Positions 38,253 to 50,964 of a DNA stretch of 64,000 nucleotides are shown here, one piece after another. The translations under genes and the position numbers were made by a program. Under the pieces are notes generated by a model. That model was given only the letters and a program-made list of their open reading frames with translations, had not been told where the DNA came from and made no database searches. Numbering within the stretch: position 1 is the stretch's first letter; each line of letters begins with the position of its first letter. This stretch comes from Terfezia claveryi (taxonomy: Eukaryota; Ascomycota; Pezizomycetes; Pezizales; Pezizaceae): assembly GCA_015179025.1 (NCBI GenBank), contig WHUX01000001.1, positions 558,001-622,000 of the forward strand, read 5' to 3'.

Positions 38253-40716
38253 GGATTGAGTGTCTATCCCTCAAGGGATGATAATCCAAGGATCTGTGAT
38301 TGGATGACGGAAAGGTGAAGCAAATGCACCAGTCGTGGTAAATCGATTGGTGTCGGTCGAGATGGTAAGAATTGTTGTGGACGCAAGGGAACTACTGTAC
38401 CAAGCGGGGGGGTTCAGGTGGTGGTGTGGGTGGGGTGAAGTCAAGGGAAGCCAGAAAGACACATAACACATACCACTCTTGGACGCACACATATAAGCAG
38501 GTAAGAAAAGCACCAAGAAGCCGTAGAAACCGTACACACCACCATGCACTATCCGCATGCCCTTTAACTCCACGATCTGCTGCTTACCACCTCGATATCC
38601 AATGGAAAGCATACGAAATACATAAAGCAAGTGTGCATTGGCATTTTCTCGGTGGTATCTGTCACACCTGAATGAGTGAGTGCGTTGAACTCAATTCGAA
38701 GCCCTATCACCTTGAGACATCAGGGAATCAAAGCTGCAGATCGATACGCACCACAAAAGGCAAACTCTATCCCGGAACTCGAATATATGCGTATTCACTG
38801 CAGTTGGTTTACCATCGTGAATTCAGGGATAGTTGGACCCACAACAGCGAGGGTTATATCCCCGATAACGCAACATGTCTGGCAGAGAAATTGCAGCAGG
38901 TGAGAGAGTAATCTTCTCCCTCTCCCCCCTTCCTCCCTCCTCCCCTTCCCCTCCCATTCCAGCACAAAGCAAGGCACGAAACTGTCGGCCAATTGAGAGT
39001 GTAGCGAGACAAAGTATAACTTGTTCTGTTGCCATGGTGCAATGTCTTCGGCTACGGCAGTTGCTTCACGTAACAAGAGCTTAAGTGAGGTTGATATTGC
39101 AAAGCTGACCGGGGGCCGATGGTGGCATGCTCCAAGGCAAAACTGGTAACCTCTCCCTTTGGTGGGTGAAGAGGATAGAAGTTGTGCATTGGTATCATGG
39201 TCAATATTGATGTCGAGACCGCATAGTGCTAGACTAATATCACGCCTCTTCCGTCTCTGTTTAGGAAGGGATCACCTTAGAACCACAGCTTGGGGTCATC
39301 CATGCCATGACTAGGGAACCAGAGATTTGGATCCCAATAACGCAACTTCATATCCTTGTAGAAATTGCGAATAGATGCCGCGGAGCGACCTCAGGAGCTT
39401 CTCAGAACAGTTTGGGCCTGTTTTCGCAATTTCGCGCAGCGAAGGAGCAAATATGGGTTTCGCCGTTGTTTGCTTTAACTGAACATTCAAACCTGGGAGT
39501 CGACCCCTTCCCCCCCTTCTTCTAAGATCCCTTAACAAGTAGCCTGGTAGGTCTGAAGTGATTTCTGTTCATGTTTAAGTAAAAGAATAGACGCCACTAT
39601 TGAGTCGTGGCTTGGAGTCGTTGCAGTGAAACGATGACGCAGCCCATGGCCCAAAAGACTTTTGTATTCCCTGTATCTCCCTTCAGTTATACCACTATGG
39701 ATGTATACCGGCAGCCCAACTTCTCGTTGCATACACGAAGCAAAGAATGGGAGAAATAGGCCAACCGAGCAGGAATTGCACGCAAAAGTAACTAGGTATC
39801 GCAATATAGGCTTGACCGTTTGACCGTTTGCCCAAATCTACGGAACACCAAAGTGAACCTGGGGCGGAGATTTGTTGCTACAGGTGGGCTTTTTGAGATG
39901 AGATAGGGGACTCTATTGGGAAAGCTGGCCGGCGACCTGACCTCTCCCCTCAAACATGTTACAGGGTTCTTATACTCGGCATGAACACTTCGTTGGGAAC
40001 TACATACATAGGTAGATGAGCACTAGTCGAGCGGCGCAGGGATGGATCGATGCCAAACGCAATTCCAGTCACCTCGACAATTAAAGATCCTCCCTATCAC
40101 AGGATCGTGGACATGCGGTGGACTCAGCACACAGACTACATCCGGCAGTGAGAGGGGCGAGAGCTGGTGGCTGCGGTACTAAACATCGCGAGGATCTTCA
40201 AGCAAAGGATCTATGCAACACACTAGTTATAACGGAAAGCCCTTTTCGTATAATCTATGTATGCAAGAGACAGTAGAGGTCGAAACCAAAGAGTGAGCCT
40301 ATTTCAAACACCTATGAGACGACAAAAGCTTTTTATTTTTCTTCCGCTCTGTACTCACTTGTGTCTTGTGTTTAGCGCAGTGCGGTGTGAATGACATTGT
40401 GTCGGCAGTGGCGGGCTCGGTTACCAACTGTTTTTGCAACCCAACAACAACACGCCCGGCTCCCACGCTGACCCCAACGCTGACCCCTACGTGAACCCAA
40501 TACATAACTCCTAGCGCACGGGGAGCAGGAGGCTAGCAACAAACTCTCGTTGAGGATCCTGGCCATGGGCTCAGCTCTGGTTTCTCTACATTAACCACCT
40601 GCTCCCCCCTCATCTGGCCCCAGAACCGAGATCACGACAGAAGATACCAAAAGGCTCTTCTCTCTTACAGCATCATCATCACGTACTCGAGCACTCTTTT
40701 TGTTCCCATCAGAGCA
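38253..40716. other. Gene-free region upstream of two divergent genes
   Basis: 2.5 kb between opposite-facing start codons. Several frames of 70-120 codons occur on both strands (for example 38271-38630 minus), but they overlap one another and match nothing. A C/T-rich tract lies at 38915-38955. The last 300 bp before 40717 are pyrimidine-rich and likely the promoter of the + strand gene. Confidence 0.5.
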
Positions 40717-41768
40717 ATGAATTACCACTCACGCCCGTCCACAGACTCATCGACAACCTCATCAGAAGGTGGTGCAATGTCGTGGATCATGGACCACATG
40801 TATACCTACCCCGACAAGTACATTGAACTGCCACTCCGAACAACATACATCCTCAACTCCAACCCCAAGCTGAAGCCAGCCGATTTCAAGTCCTTGATGA
40901 TGGAACATATTGCGTCCCTCCCATCGCAACCACGATCATTGCCTCACAGTTTCCTCAGCAATTTTATTAAAAAGTGCTTCACCAAGGACCTGGAGTCAGC
41001 CGACCTGGATCAAGCTTTGACTGCTCTTGACTATCTCAAGAACCTTGAAGATCGAAGAAAGAGAGAGTTGGCAAAGGTGATGAGGGAAATTGGGGTGGGA
41101 TCTCGGGATGTCAGGATACTGGAGTTGATAGCGAGAATGCAGAAGGTGGATACACTCTACAGCCGAGTACTAGTTGGTATACGACAATGGGTTAGTAGGA
41201 TTTCCTTGACTATTCACGTTCAATTCACTTACAAGAACTACAGACTATGATTCATGAATTCGAGAATGGATCATTCAACCGATCGAATTGCATCGCAATG
41301 TTAAACACCTTATACCCAGTGGACGAGCCTGATGTCAACAGCACCCTCACGGCCGATGTTCTTGCTGCCAACCGACAACATTTATGGAAATGTCTAGTGC
41401 ATTTCGCAAACAGTGGGCCAACAATACTCAACTCACTGAAGTCCGCTCGGGGTGGTTATCCAGCTCTGTGTGATAAGATTCATGCATACCTCAGACTGGC
41501 CTTGGACATGATCAACCAGTGCGAGGAAATCTACCGCCAGTACAAATCCTCCACCACCATTATCTCCAGAACCTCCTCCTTCTCCTCTCAAACCGACAAC
41601 GATGTCATCAGTGTTTCGGAGAAGGGTAGTACACTGGAAAAGATTGTATGGCAACTAGGGAACTTGAAGAACTTTAGAAGTCACCGAAAACTGAGGCAGT
41701 CCAACAATAGCGCAGAGTTTACAGTCTCAGCTATACATCATGATTCTGATATCATCTTCTACGATTAA
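40717..41768 (+). CDS. Conserved fungal protein of unknown function
   Basis: Two exons, 40717-41190 and 41244-41768, give 332 residues. After a Ser/Thr-rich start the protein reads AMSWIMDHMYTYPDKYIELPLRTTYILN, then LPSQPRSLPHSFLSNFIKKCF, a helical region ALTALDYLKNLEDRRKREL, VGIRQWTMIHEF across the splice, and CIAMLNTLYPV. This layout resembles a family I recall across filamentous ascomycetes that has no assigned function (recall only, not a search). The intron has a GTTAGT donor and a CAG acceptor, and the joined frame matches that family. No catalytic motif, membrane segment or signal peptide is visible. The C-terminus is Ser-rich and basic. Confidence 0.82.
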
Positions 41769-42422
41769 ATTCTTTCTATTTTCGGTCTTATCCTTATCAC
41801 ATTCTTCTCTAAGGTGGCTTTCGGTTTCGGATTTTTCCTTTTGTCTTTCAAAACTTGGTTGTATCGGCGATAGTTTTATGTTTGCCTTTTGTTTTGTCTT
41901 TTCTCAGTGTCCCTCTAATCGATAATCACGATGATGATGGACATGATACGAATACTTGGGTTGGGTGTTGACTTTTCTCCTTTTGGACATTTAAGATACT
42001 ACAGGAGCGTTATATATTATATGCAAGGAGTATTGGGTATGTCGGTTGCTTTTCAGCATGTTTTTTTTATTTTTGTCTTTGACTATATCATTTGTTCCTC
42101 TTCCGCGGTTCCAACGTGCTTGGCTACTAAGTAGCCTACATCTCTGGGGCATTATGAGCGGATGAGATGGCGCACTGCACGGTTATTGTTTTCTTGTGGT
42201 TAAATAAGGTGGGAAAATTGGGTTAGGAATTGTGTTTATCAATTAAGTACAGTACAAAAGAGTACCAACGAAAATTTACAAAGATAAAAAACAAACTGTA
42301 TTATTGTGTTCCACAGGTAGCTGGTCTGTTGGTTTCTTTTGGCTGGAAGAGGCTTAGTGACGGCACCGTTCAATCTAACTATTCCCTGATCCCAGCTACC
42401 GGTTGCAACCCTACGAGAGGTT

Positions 42423-42437
42423 GTGCCAACCAGACTA
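42423..42437. repeat. TA-flanked transposon end (right-hand orientation)
   Basis: Reads GTGCCAACCAGACTA, identical to the right end of the 76-bp element. A possible, poorly matching left end (tagctggtctgttgg) lies near 42319. Confidence 0.55.
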
Positions 42438-42503
42438 GTTGCAACCAACCGAATCTCGCTCTAGTCGCTCACCCAACAGCGGTGGAGCTTTTAAGGACGT
42501 TCA

Positions 42504-43163
42504 TTGGCTTATCTCATTTACCAACCGACCAACAATCGAACGCAGAAGTTTATACACAGACCTCAGAAAGGAGGGTGCTCGAGTAGATACTTACATAAGT
42601 GGGAGGATGCGCCCTCAACGATGCTGCGCTCAGCTTCTAAATCCTCCGATTTCTTCCTTCATGCCGGTAGTTACACTGAGAGAGAGCGAGAGCGAAGAGT
42701 TGCTCCGTTTGGCTATACCCGTTTAGATATTTTCGTCGCACTTTGGACGTGCAAGGGTATACCTGGATCTGAACTCCTTCTTTCCCTGCCTTTGGTTCCC
42801 CCGGCCGGCAGTCCCTATTCGTCACACCTTTCGACTACGGACCCGGCTGCTGCGAATATAGCCGGTCGGTACTTCTTTCAAGGTTTGAAAATGGTCCCAA
42901 AACTTAGTGTGGTGGCTAAACAGGGCTTTGCGAACGAAACAAACTCGGATAGGTGGTATGTGCCCTAGCCCCTCCACGGAAGAATTATTGGGGGATCATG
43001 CCCAGCTGAGCCAGTTGACTCTTCCATTTCCGAGGAACCTTTTATCAAACAGCTCTACAAATACCCCACAATTCAGCCTCTTTATGCCCACCCGAGGATG
43101 TACAACAAGGAGGCGAAGATATATTTTCGAGGATCCGGAAGCTCAGGTTATCGGGAAGTATAA
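42504..43163 (+). pseudogene. Unrecognised frame interrupted by one TAG
   Basis: One reading frame stays open for about 220 codons except for a TAG at 42966-42968. Before the stop it reads LDIFVALWTCKGIPGSELL...IAGRYFFQGLKMVPKLSVVAKQ, and after it CPAEPVDSSISEEPFIKQLYKYPTIQPLYAHPRMYNKEAKIYF. I recognise no family. A GTATGT donor just before the TAG could mean an intron; the acceptors I tried lead to stops or to another open frame. No ATG start is evident, so an upstream exon, a dead gene or transposon sequence are all possible. Confidence 0.35.
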
Positions 43164-44535
43164 ACCATGAATGCTTACCATGCTATATATTTGACCGTTA
43201 CCGAGGCGATGCAATGAAATTGCATTAGGTACCGATACTCACTTTATAATCGATGGCATATATATCGAAGTTTTACATGGGTACATTGTCTATTTGTGGA
43301 AAAAAAGCTGGCACGCGCTCACACCCCTTCCACAATTGCACTTAAGTAATCCTTCTAAGGAAAGGATGAGCCCGAATCTCACCCCGCGGTTGGTCCACTG
43401 CGACGGGACACTTTTACAATTGCAATTTCAACCAATTGTATCCGCGCGATCTGCTCAGGTCGGTGGAGCACTGGTCCACTCCCTTGGGTGCCAATTCTCG
43501 TGGCTTAGGGTCTTGATCAGTCGCTGTGGTACTTTTAGGGAGAAAATGGATCACAATAGAGATAGGTTTATTCAGGTTGAGAACTCTCAATTGAAGAAAG
43601 AAGATATATTGATCTGACGATGTTTCCTTGTCTTTTTTTAAAATCAGTGCTCATATATACCGTAGCTTAAGGCTATGGCGGAGCGATTTGACGATGAGAA
43701 GAATGCATTTAGTAGATATATAATGGAGTTGGTAAGTTATGGTTTATTCCTTTTGCTACCTGCTTTCCTGCCCTCCTGGCATCGAGGGAGATGAGACACT
43801 CATATACAAGGGACTTACCCTGTAGGTAGGAAGTTAGGGACCGGAAATTGAACTACACCCCCACTCAAAGACGGGTTAACTTGTGGCTCGGTGAGATAGG
43901 ATTTGGGGATTAAGAACCGGACAGCGGAGCCGAGTTTCTGGGACAGGAGGCACGGAAGGACGAAAAGATCCTGTGGGATGGGGCCATGCTGTTGGAAAAT
44001 GTGCTTCACGAAAGATAGGCATCTTGGAGCATTGTCCACTCAATTACTCACATTTACGAGAGTAATGCAAGGACCTTTTTTGATGGATTTATAATAACCA
44101 CTATCTCTCCATACCCTGGGGAGTGGAAAACATTGCAGACAAATTCACTAATGCGCATACATATATATATGTATGCAATGTTAATTCTGAATTCCCATCT
44201 CACGACATATGTACAATACATTCACGTAAGAAGGAGCTCAAGTTCAGGTTGAAAATTCGGCGATGGAGAAAAAAAGTCAATACCAGGATGACTGCAAGGG
44301 AGCAGAATCAATAGGGAAAAAAATTTCCCGAATATGGTGGTCATGCAAGCTCAATCACTGAAAACTCACGTCTGAAGGTTAAGTCAAAAAAGAAGTCACA
44401 GGAGAGCTCCCATTGACCGAATAGTGTCACTACACGCCACACCCCACGCGTGGGGAAGAACAAATCGCGACATGGCTTGTTTTGCCTTTGCCTCAGATCT
44501 AATTGATGTACTCAAACGGGCCATTGGTTGCATTC

Positions 44536-44551
44536 TAGTCTGGTTGGCACA
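44536..44551. repeat. TA-flanked transposon end (left-hand orientation)
   Basis: Reads TAGTCTGGTTGGCACA. No convincing right end was found within the following 500 bp. Confidence 0.55.
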
Positions 44552-45679
44552 ACACCCTCCATAGGTTGTATAGACTCGATCTAACTCCCAATAAAAGTAA
44601 AGATCCGCTGTGATGGCCTGCCTAACCAATATCATAAAAAGTCCCGCGGAATTGGGTCTTGATATTTCTTTTTCGTCCCGTACGTTGTTGTGTCAGTAAC
44701 CCTCCTTCATCAAACTCTCTTCGTTTCAAAAAGGCATCCCCCCCCCACGTTTCCAAAGTTAAAAGAGTGGCTCAGCAATGATATATTTCTCCGGATCTGT
44801 ATTGCATGTACCACGAAAAGGTACCGTAGATTCCCTCTAAAATTTTTAGAGGTACAGGGGGAAGTTTATGCGGCAAAGGATTGCCAGTGGCACCCAAGTT
44901 GACCCTACAGCAGTAACTGGTCAATGGACAGGTGGTTAAGGCCAGGTTTGTTATAACCAAATGCAGTAGGTAGAGGTCAGGCGTGCGCTGATAAATTTGT
45001 ATATGGTTCTTAGCCGTATCCCTATCGACGCCGTGCTCAAGGTGGGAACAAACGTTATAATTGGGTAGCGTGCGACAAAATACAGTCGAAAACGAATGAT
45101 ACCCAAACAGGCTTTTTTTTTTTCGAGATCTGGCTGTATCCCGGCCCGCTACCGCCCTGCATAGCATAAGCAATGTAGATCTGACAAGAAAGAAAATAAT
45201 AACATACAAGGGCATTCTATTTGTTTCATCTCGGTATCAGTGATTGCATGGATTATTTTTATGCATAAAATACTGGGGTACGGTACTGGTCTTCCACGTT
45301 TATGTAGAGTTACATCTTTGTTATGATTGAAACCACGCCTCGACTCGCAAGACTACCTAGGGGTATCGGACATTTATGTAGTAAAGGTGAGGGTAAGAAG
45401 GGGATCTCTGTCTAGCGAAAAAAAGGGAAACTACTTATCTAGATTGTGACCGCACGCAGGTGGGATGAGACAACTTAAGGCAATGAATTCAGGGTAACTT
45501 CCCCCACCCTCGAGATTTTGACCGACTACAACTACGGTGGTGTATAAAGTTATGCTTAGCCCCCCAGCACTGGTGTATGTGGGCTCTACATAACTCATTC
45601 CCCTGGGTTTTTAGCATCCACTCTCGGAGGGGTATAAACTCTAGTGCATATATAATTAGGGCTGAGCTGCAACCCACCA

Positions 45680-45709
45680 CCCCCCCCCAAAAAAAAAAAA
45701 AAAAAAAAA
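45680..45709. repeat. C-run followed by A-run
   Basis: About ten C then about 21 A, followed by gtgaaaatt. It could be the tail of a retroposed sequence or a slippage product. Confidence 0.7.
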
Positions 45710-46725
45710 GTGAAAATTAAATTAATTTTTTGGTTTCATCCTTATGTTTAAAATAAGCCTACTAGTACAGTTTCGAGGCTGGCTCCGATTTTACTGTCTC
45801 TTGGAGTTAAGGTTTCATGCATGAAAGTGGCCTGAATGGTTCAACACTGTGCTTCTCCTCTCTTCTTTCTATTCGCATAACTCGTTATTTTTTCTTGACC
45901 ATCTGCCTATTATGAATAGTTATGTACGGGGTCAACCCTTTGGCCGGTAATTTGTTGTTATAAGGTCTAAAATGCACATGCGGCATGTATACGCAGTGAG
46001 CCGCAGGCGAGTTCGATTCAGAACAGGTATCCGGGGTACAGGTAGTAAATCCTGATGAGAATGTAGTACGTATGGCCTGGTATAAAATATACACGTTTCA
46101 TAGAGCAATAGGCACGAGCCATTATATGTCTACACTCATAATCCAAATTCTCCATAGCACACACAATCGATATATAAAGTCCGCACAATCATGAACAACC
46201 AAAGTTCGTATATCATACATCTCGTAGTCAACCCCTCTATGCATGCCCCAAAAGGATTCCATATTGCAGGATAATAAAAGTATGTCGAGAAAAGTCCCCA
46301 AAATAGGTAGAATGTATTTACAATGCAAAGATGTGATATAGCTCTATGTAAATGTAAGGCGAACAACAGTGCAACCCGCTAATACATCCCGGATCCCCCT
46401 AGCCCTCGTTGACTTTGACCCTGAGCCGGAACTGAATGAAACAAATGAAAAGAAAGAAAACCCAGACAAGAGAGGAACCGGACAGTAATATGTCTTGTTT
46501 AGGGCTTGATGTTACAAGAGGCACCAGGGACAATCACGTGCCCGCTTGTGCCAAGAATTCAAACCGCAATTGTTAGGGGACCTGGAGACTCGCGGGATGT
46601 GATTTTATTGATAGGTGACCAGAAATAGACCCCGCGAGACCCTGTACCGCCTGGTTGGTTTACATGCCCCCTCGCATACTTAGGTCCCGACAGGGTGCCC
46701 CCGGTACTCGCTTATCTTCCGCTTC

Positions 46726-48302
46726 CTACTTCCTCCGCTTCAATGCTTTCCGAGCAACATCTTGAAGACCTGCTCGGGCTTCAGACTCAGGGAATATCGA
46801 GATTGCGTCGATCGCGTTCTGAGACAGCTCCTCTGCTAGTTGGTGGGTCCTAGTGAGGGCGTCGGAGTTGGCTACAAATTCCCGTGCCTGTATTCCGAAT
46901 GTGGGAGTGAGTAAGTTGTGAGAGGAGCAGGTGTGTGTGTGCGGGGGGAGGGAAAAGTACAATTGTGCACCTCAGCAAGTGCAAGGTGCGGGGGGGATAA
47001 TTAGTCGGGAGTTACGGGAAGTAATGAGGGTATTCATGGACAAGAACGAACCTTCTCAACGTCACCAGGTTGATCAAATTGCCTCTCAATCATGGGTCCC
47101 AATTCGGGATACTTTTCAAATGCAAACAACACTGGGGCAGTCGCCAGCCCCAGCTTCAAATCCGCTCCCGCAGGCTTCCCAAGCTCCACACCAGTGACGG
47201 TAAAGTCCAGCAAGTCATCAACAATCTGGAATGCTAATCCTAAGTTCTTTCCATAATTATAGGCTGCGTCCGCCACCTCTCTTGTCGCCCCACCAAGCAA
47301 AGCCGCTCCTCGGCAGGACTTTGATATTAATGAGGCAGTCTTTAGATATGACTTTTGTAGGTAGTATTCCATTGTCTCCTTGGAAAACTCTGGTGAATTA
47401 TAATCCGCCGAAGAATTCTTCAGCTGCATGAATTCCCCCTCTACTAGATTGGCAATGACTGTAGACAGCAGCTCCACAACTTCGGGGTCCCGTAACCGTG
47501 CAAGGGATACAGATGCGCGGCCAAAAAGGAAGTCTCCTGCTAACACTGCCATCTTGTTCCCGAACGCAAGATTCCCAGACATCCTTCCCCGCCGGGAGTC
47601 CGCATCATCGATAACATCGTCATGGAGCAGTGAAGCGGTGTGGATCATCTCAACAATTTCTGCAAGGCGCTTTTGAGTAGGTAGGACCGTGGATTTGTCA
47701 ATATTGAGTGCAGCATCCTTGTTAAGATTGACTAAGCCAGGGTTGAAGTCTTGTAGCATTGCGAGTGGCGACAATGAAGCATTAACGTCCTTTGACATGT
47801 ATCCAGTTGCTGTATTTGGCCCTAACCGGATTTTTGTCCAATCTTCGTCCTTCGGGGCAATGGCTGCAGCCTGAGACATGAGAAGAACAATCATTGGCCT
47901 CATATGCTTCCCATCCCCTTGAACGTAGTACTTAGCAACCCTGTCGAGGATAGGATGCCCAGAGCCCAGTAGATTCTGCATGTTCTTTGATAGTGACTTG
48001 AGTTCCTTTTTTATTATGGCACTTGGGTCCAAGGGTACCGGTGATGGCGGTTGGAGCACAGGTGTTGCATCGAGAACAGTGCAATTAGGTGTCGGCGGGG
48101 GAGGTAGTGGATCCCGTTGGGCACCGAGCGAAGACAGAGAACTAGCCCATGAGCTTTTTCCTGACCCTCCTGAGATATATCGTGCGTTTCGTCGTAAGGT
48201 TTGTGAGACTATGCTATGAGGACCGTGAAGTACTATGCATCGTGACGCAATGTCTAACGTGGGTATTATAGACTGTGTTGAGGACCAGACAGCTCGCAAC
48301 AT
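46726..48302 (-). CDS. Mitochondrial polyprenyl diphosphate synthase (Coq1)
   Basis: Builds the polyprenyl side chain of ubiquinone from isopentenyl diphosphate. Exons 48302-47052 and 46887-46726 give 470 residues, close to yeast Coq1. The chosen start MLRAVWSSTQSIIPTLDIASR makes a basic, Ser/Arg-rich, Asp/Glu-free leader typical of mitochondrial import; in-frame sequence continues upstream to 48548 but begins without a clear ATG context. Domain marks: YYVQGDGKHMRPM, ASLLHDDVIDDADSRRG (first Asp-rich motif), AGDFLFGRASVSLARL, EGEFMQLKN, YLQKSYLKTASLISKSC, and FQIVDDLLDF (second Asp-rich motif). An insertion of about 35 residues (LGPNTATGYMSKDVNASL...) sits after the first helices, as in other fungal Coq1. 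The second exon joins VEK to AREFVANSDALTRTHQLAEE. Confidence 0.93.
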
Positions 48303-49536
48303 GATGCCAATACTTGGTTGAGCGGTGGGGGTGAAAACGTTGCAATGAAAGGGTGAATGGGTTACACCTAGTCGGCTTGTGTCCTGAACGTCCTTTGGAA
48401 CTCCGTCTCCGTCACAGTGTAGAACCCCGCGGGGCAAGGATAGTTCAGTATAGGGCACGGGAAGGCTCTTGAGTGCTGTTTGAAGTCGTTGGAGGGGTAA
48501 TGCAATCTTGAAAGTTGAAAGTGATCGGCAGGCCACTGCACCAGCCAAATTTCTGTTTCATGCGATATAGGGCCCGAGGTTTGTACACAATCGCTAGGTA
48601 CCAATTGCTTTGTCTACTCAGAAGCGGATGTCGGATTAAAGAATGATGTTTTGCCGCCCGGGTTCAGTGGAGTGAGTCTCCCTGGCTCCTTTGTGCTTGT
48701 AGATTTATCTAATATTTTATTTTTTTACTCCATTCTGATCTTGTGCCGCGATTCACGGATTTCGTTCGCACAAACCGATTCTACTCGAGTTCGCGCCCGC
48801 CAAACAAAGCGAAAAATCTGTCCGTGAAATCTTGGCCTACCTCATACCCTCATACCCACGCGATTACGGCCCTATTATTGGAGATACATTTGGAGGGACA
48901 AGATACGACTGAAAGGGCGACATCAGCTGCTCGACAGTTATCGCAAGTATAAATAAATAAATGCCAAAAATCTGCGGGATATTTGTGCGACACTCATGCA
49001 TTGGAGGCGTGGGCCCTGGCTACTTACATGCTGGCCGGCCGGCACCGCACAGTAGTATGATTTAAATGCCCCCTGGTTTACTCCGATACCCTCACAGTTT
49101 GCAGCCTACGAACTGGGCTGGGAGTTGCGTTACCCTGAACTCAAAGCAGTGTCACTTTACAGCGCAGTGCGGTAATCGCAACTCTAAAATAAATCGAATC
49201 ACGGCCCATACATGCACGTCTCCGAAAAGAAACAATCTTGTTGCATTATCGTAGAGCCCAGAGAAACCTAAAACGACGTTTGAAGCCCACCATAGAATAC
49301 ATAGAATACAAAACCGAAATAGCCCAGTGTATTAACACCTTAGATACCTTATATGCAAGTAAACAGCCGAGAAAAAAAAGAGACCAAACCGCCAAGAAAA
49401 TGTGCTTTTGCTTTCCCATGCATTCCATATTGCAGTCGTTATAGTTTCATTATAGTTCGTTACAGTCGTGGCTTGTGACATAAGGAAATACAAAAAAGCA
49501 AGAGAAACGAAATATACAAAGGAAGGGTTCAAACTT
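48303..49536. other. COQ1 upstream region and 3' side of the acidic orphan
   Basis: 1.2 kb. The first part is the COQ1 promoter and an in-frame upstream extension (48303-48548) that probably is not translated. Further on only short frames are present. No repeat or RNA gene was recognised. Confidence 0.45.
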
Positions 49537-50208
49537 TCATTCTTCCATGTCGGATTCGGGTGGATTGATGCCCCTGATAACCTGCATAGGCTTAGAAGAA
49601 GGTGTCTTCGGGGTCAATCGTCGCCTCGTTCTCCGCCCGAATGTGGTGCGCTTATCTTCCTTGTCTGTTTCCTCCTCGTCGGTATCAGAGTCGACAAAGC
49701 TCCGTTTGGAGCCCGCGAAAAGAGTCGGGGGACGAAGGGGTGACAGAAACGCTGGAGTGATAGGATTGGGCGAGTTGACTGAGGTCGACAGGTCTTCGAA
49801 CCCATTAATAATCATGTTTTGGGAATCAATGAGCTCCTTCCTGTTCCGCCAACGGTCCCAAAACTCATCATCGTCGCTGGGAGGATCCTCGTATTCCCCT
49901 TCTATGACTTCCACGCTGTCATCCAGGTCATCGTCACTGTCGATTTCTTCGATTATCAAGCCATCATCATAATCGCTATCGAAGCTGCACCATGAAGCAA
50001 CTGATGGTGACCGTGAAGATAAGGGAGTCGACTGCGGCAACGAAAATGCCTTAGAGCTGTGAAGTACTATACGTGGAATAGACTCATGTGGCAGGTGGTA
50101 ATGCGGGTAGTAGGGCTGTTTGTCATTCGCCATGGTAACCCGGGGCAACGGGCGCGGAGATGAGCTTGAAGGCCGTGATGGCGGTTGAAAGTTGCCGAGC
50201 CCACTCAT
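49537..50208 (-). CDS. Unrecognised acidic 223-residue protein
   Basis: A continuous frame from ATG (MSGLGNFQPPSR) to stop. The N-terminal third is Ser/Pro-rich. The centre is strongly acidic, with IIEEIDSDDDLDDSVEVIEG and DEFWDRWRNRKELIDSQN, which may form a short helix. The C-terminus is basic (FGRRTRRRLTPKTPSSKP), a possible nuclear localisation signal. No domain is recognised. Position, codon use and length make it likely real. The opposite strand also stays open over part of it, which lowers certainty a little. It diverges from the alpha-COP gene. Confidence 0.65.
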   Translation of the reverse strand: MSGLGNFQPPSRPSSSSPRPLPRVTMANDKQPYYPHYHLPHESIPRIVLHSSKAFSLPQSTPLSSRSPSVASWCSFDSDYDDGLIIEEIDSDDDLDDSVEVIEGEYEDPPSDDDEFWDRWRNRKELIDSQNMIINGFEDLSTSVNSPNPITPAFLSPLRPPTLFAGSKRSFVDSDTDEEETDKEDKRTTFGRRTRRRLTPKTPSSKPMQVIRGINPPESDMEE

Positions 50209-50964
50209 GTTTGCGGGGGGAGAAAGGTGGGGGGTGGTTTAATCAGAGGGAGCTTAAGTGCTTTATAGCTTCCCGGCGTAAAAGCCTCTGGCAGAACGGA
50301 TTGCTTGATAACTCTAGAAAGTTCTCGAGGCCACAGAAGGGGACTTTAAGTAAGGGAATTGAATAGTTCTTTGAACTTTGAGCCTTATGCAGAATGACAT
50401 ACTATACTCTGTGTAATGTTTCAACTGAGGGGTTTTTGGGCTTTTTTTTTTCCTTTTACCCCACCTCCTCCGTCATTCGCACTCTCTAACTGAGTCATTG
50501 ATGGCTGGACGACTCATTGACAATGCATTCGTGCATTGTGGGGGAGAGAAAGATGAAGTATTCTGGAAGTATGTACCTACCGGTAATAATCAGCACGTGG
50601 GATGATCCTAGCCTGATCCCTGACCTGAACACCTGAACAACTGGCTAGAGGAACCGTGCCCAAATATTCGCTGCATGCCATAGGCTATTGTATTATCTGT
50701 CCTTACTGCGTTTCGAGGCACCTCTCAAAATTAGTGTTCCCGCTTCCTATTGTTGCCCTGGAGGTCAGGACACACTTGCCTCAACCCGCAATAACGAGCA
50801 TCTGGACATATCCCTTACGCCCGTTTTTACAGCTTCCGAATTGCATCGTCATAACATTCCCTAGCTCAGATCATTCCTATCATTACAGCATTTGTTTCTC
50901 TAGCCGTCAGTCCCCCATAGCTGCGCCCGCTTGGATATAACCCCTCTTGGGCCGAACTGGCAAA
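50209..50964. promoter_or_regulatory. Divergent promoter region, acidic orphan / alpha-COP
   Basis: 756 bp between opposite start codons. A T-run (about 50440-50455) and a pyrimidine-rich stretch lie in it. A 94-codon plus-strand frame at 50656-50940 ends just before the alpha-COP start and is not supported as a gene. Confidence 0.45.

Larger units (their letters stand above)
41769..46725. other. Long region without a recognised gene
   Basis: 5 kb. The start is T-rich and probably 3' UTR. Transposon ends lie at 42423 and 44536. Between 42504 and 44100 the plus strand has unusually long frames: 42504-43163 broken by one TAG, 43294-43617, and a short ATG frame at 43675 ending at a GTAAGT donor. 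A C-run followed by a run of about 21 A lies at 45680-45709. The rest, including 44640-46700, shows nothing I can name. Confidence 0.5.

Noticed and set aside
48303..48548. Longer N-terminus for Coq1
   Set aside because: The upstream extension has no ATG-supported start and would place the mitochondrial leader internally. MLRAVWSS at 48302 is a better start.
50656..50940. 94-codon frame just upstream of alpha-COP
   Set aside because: It has no family resemblance and lies in a promoter-like region with overlapping frames.
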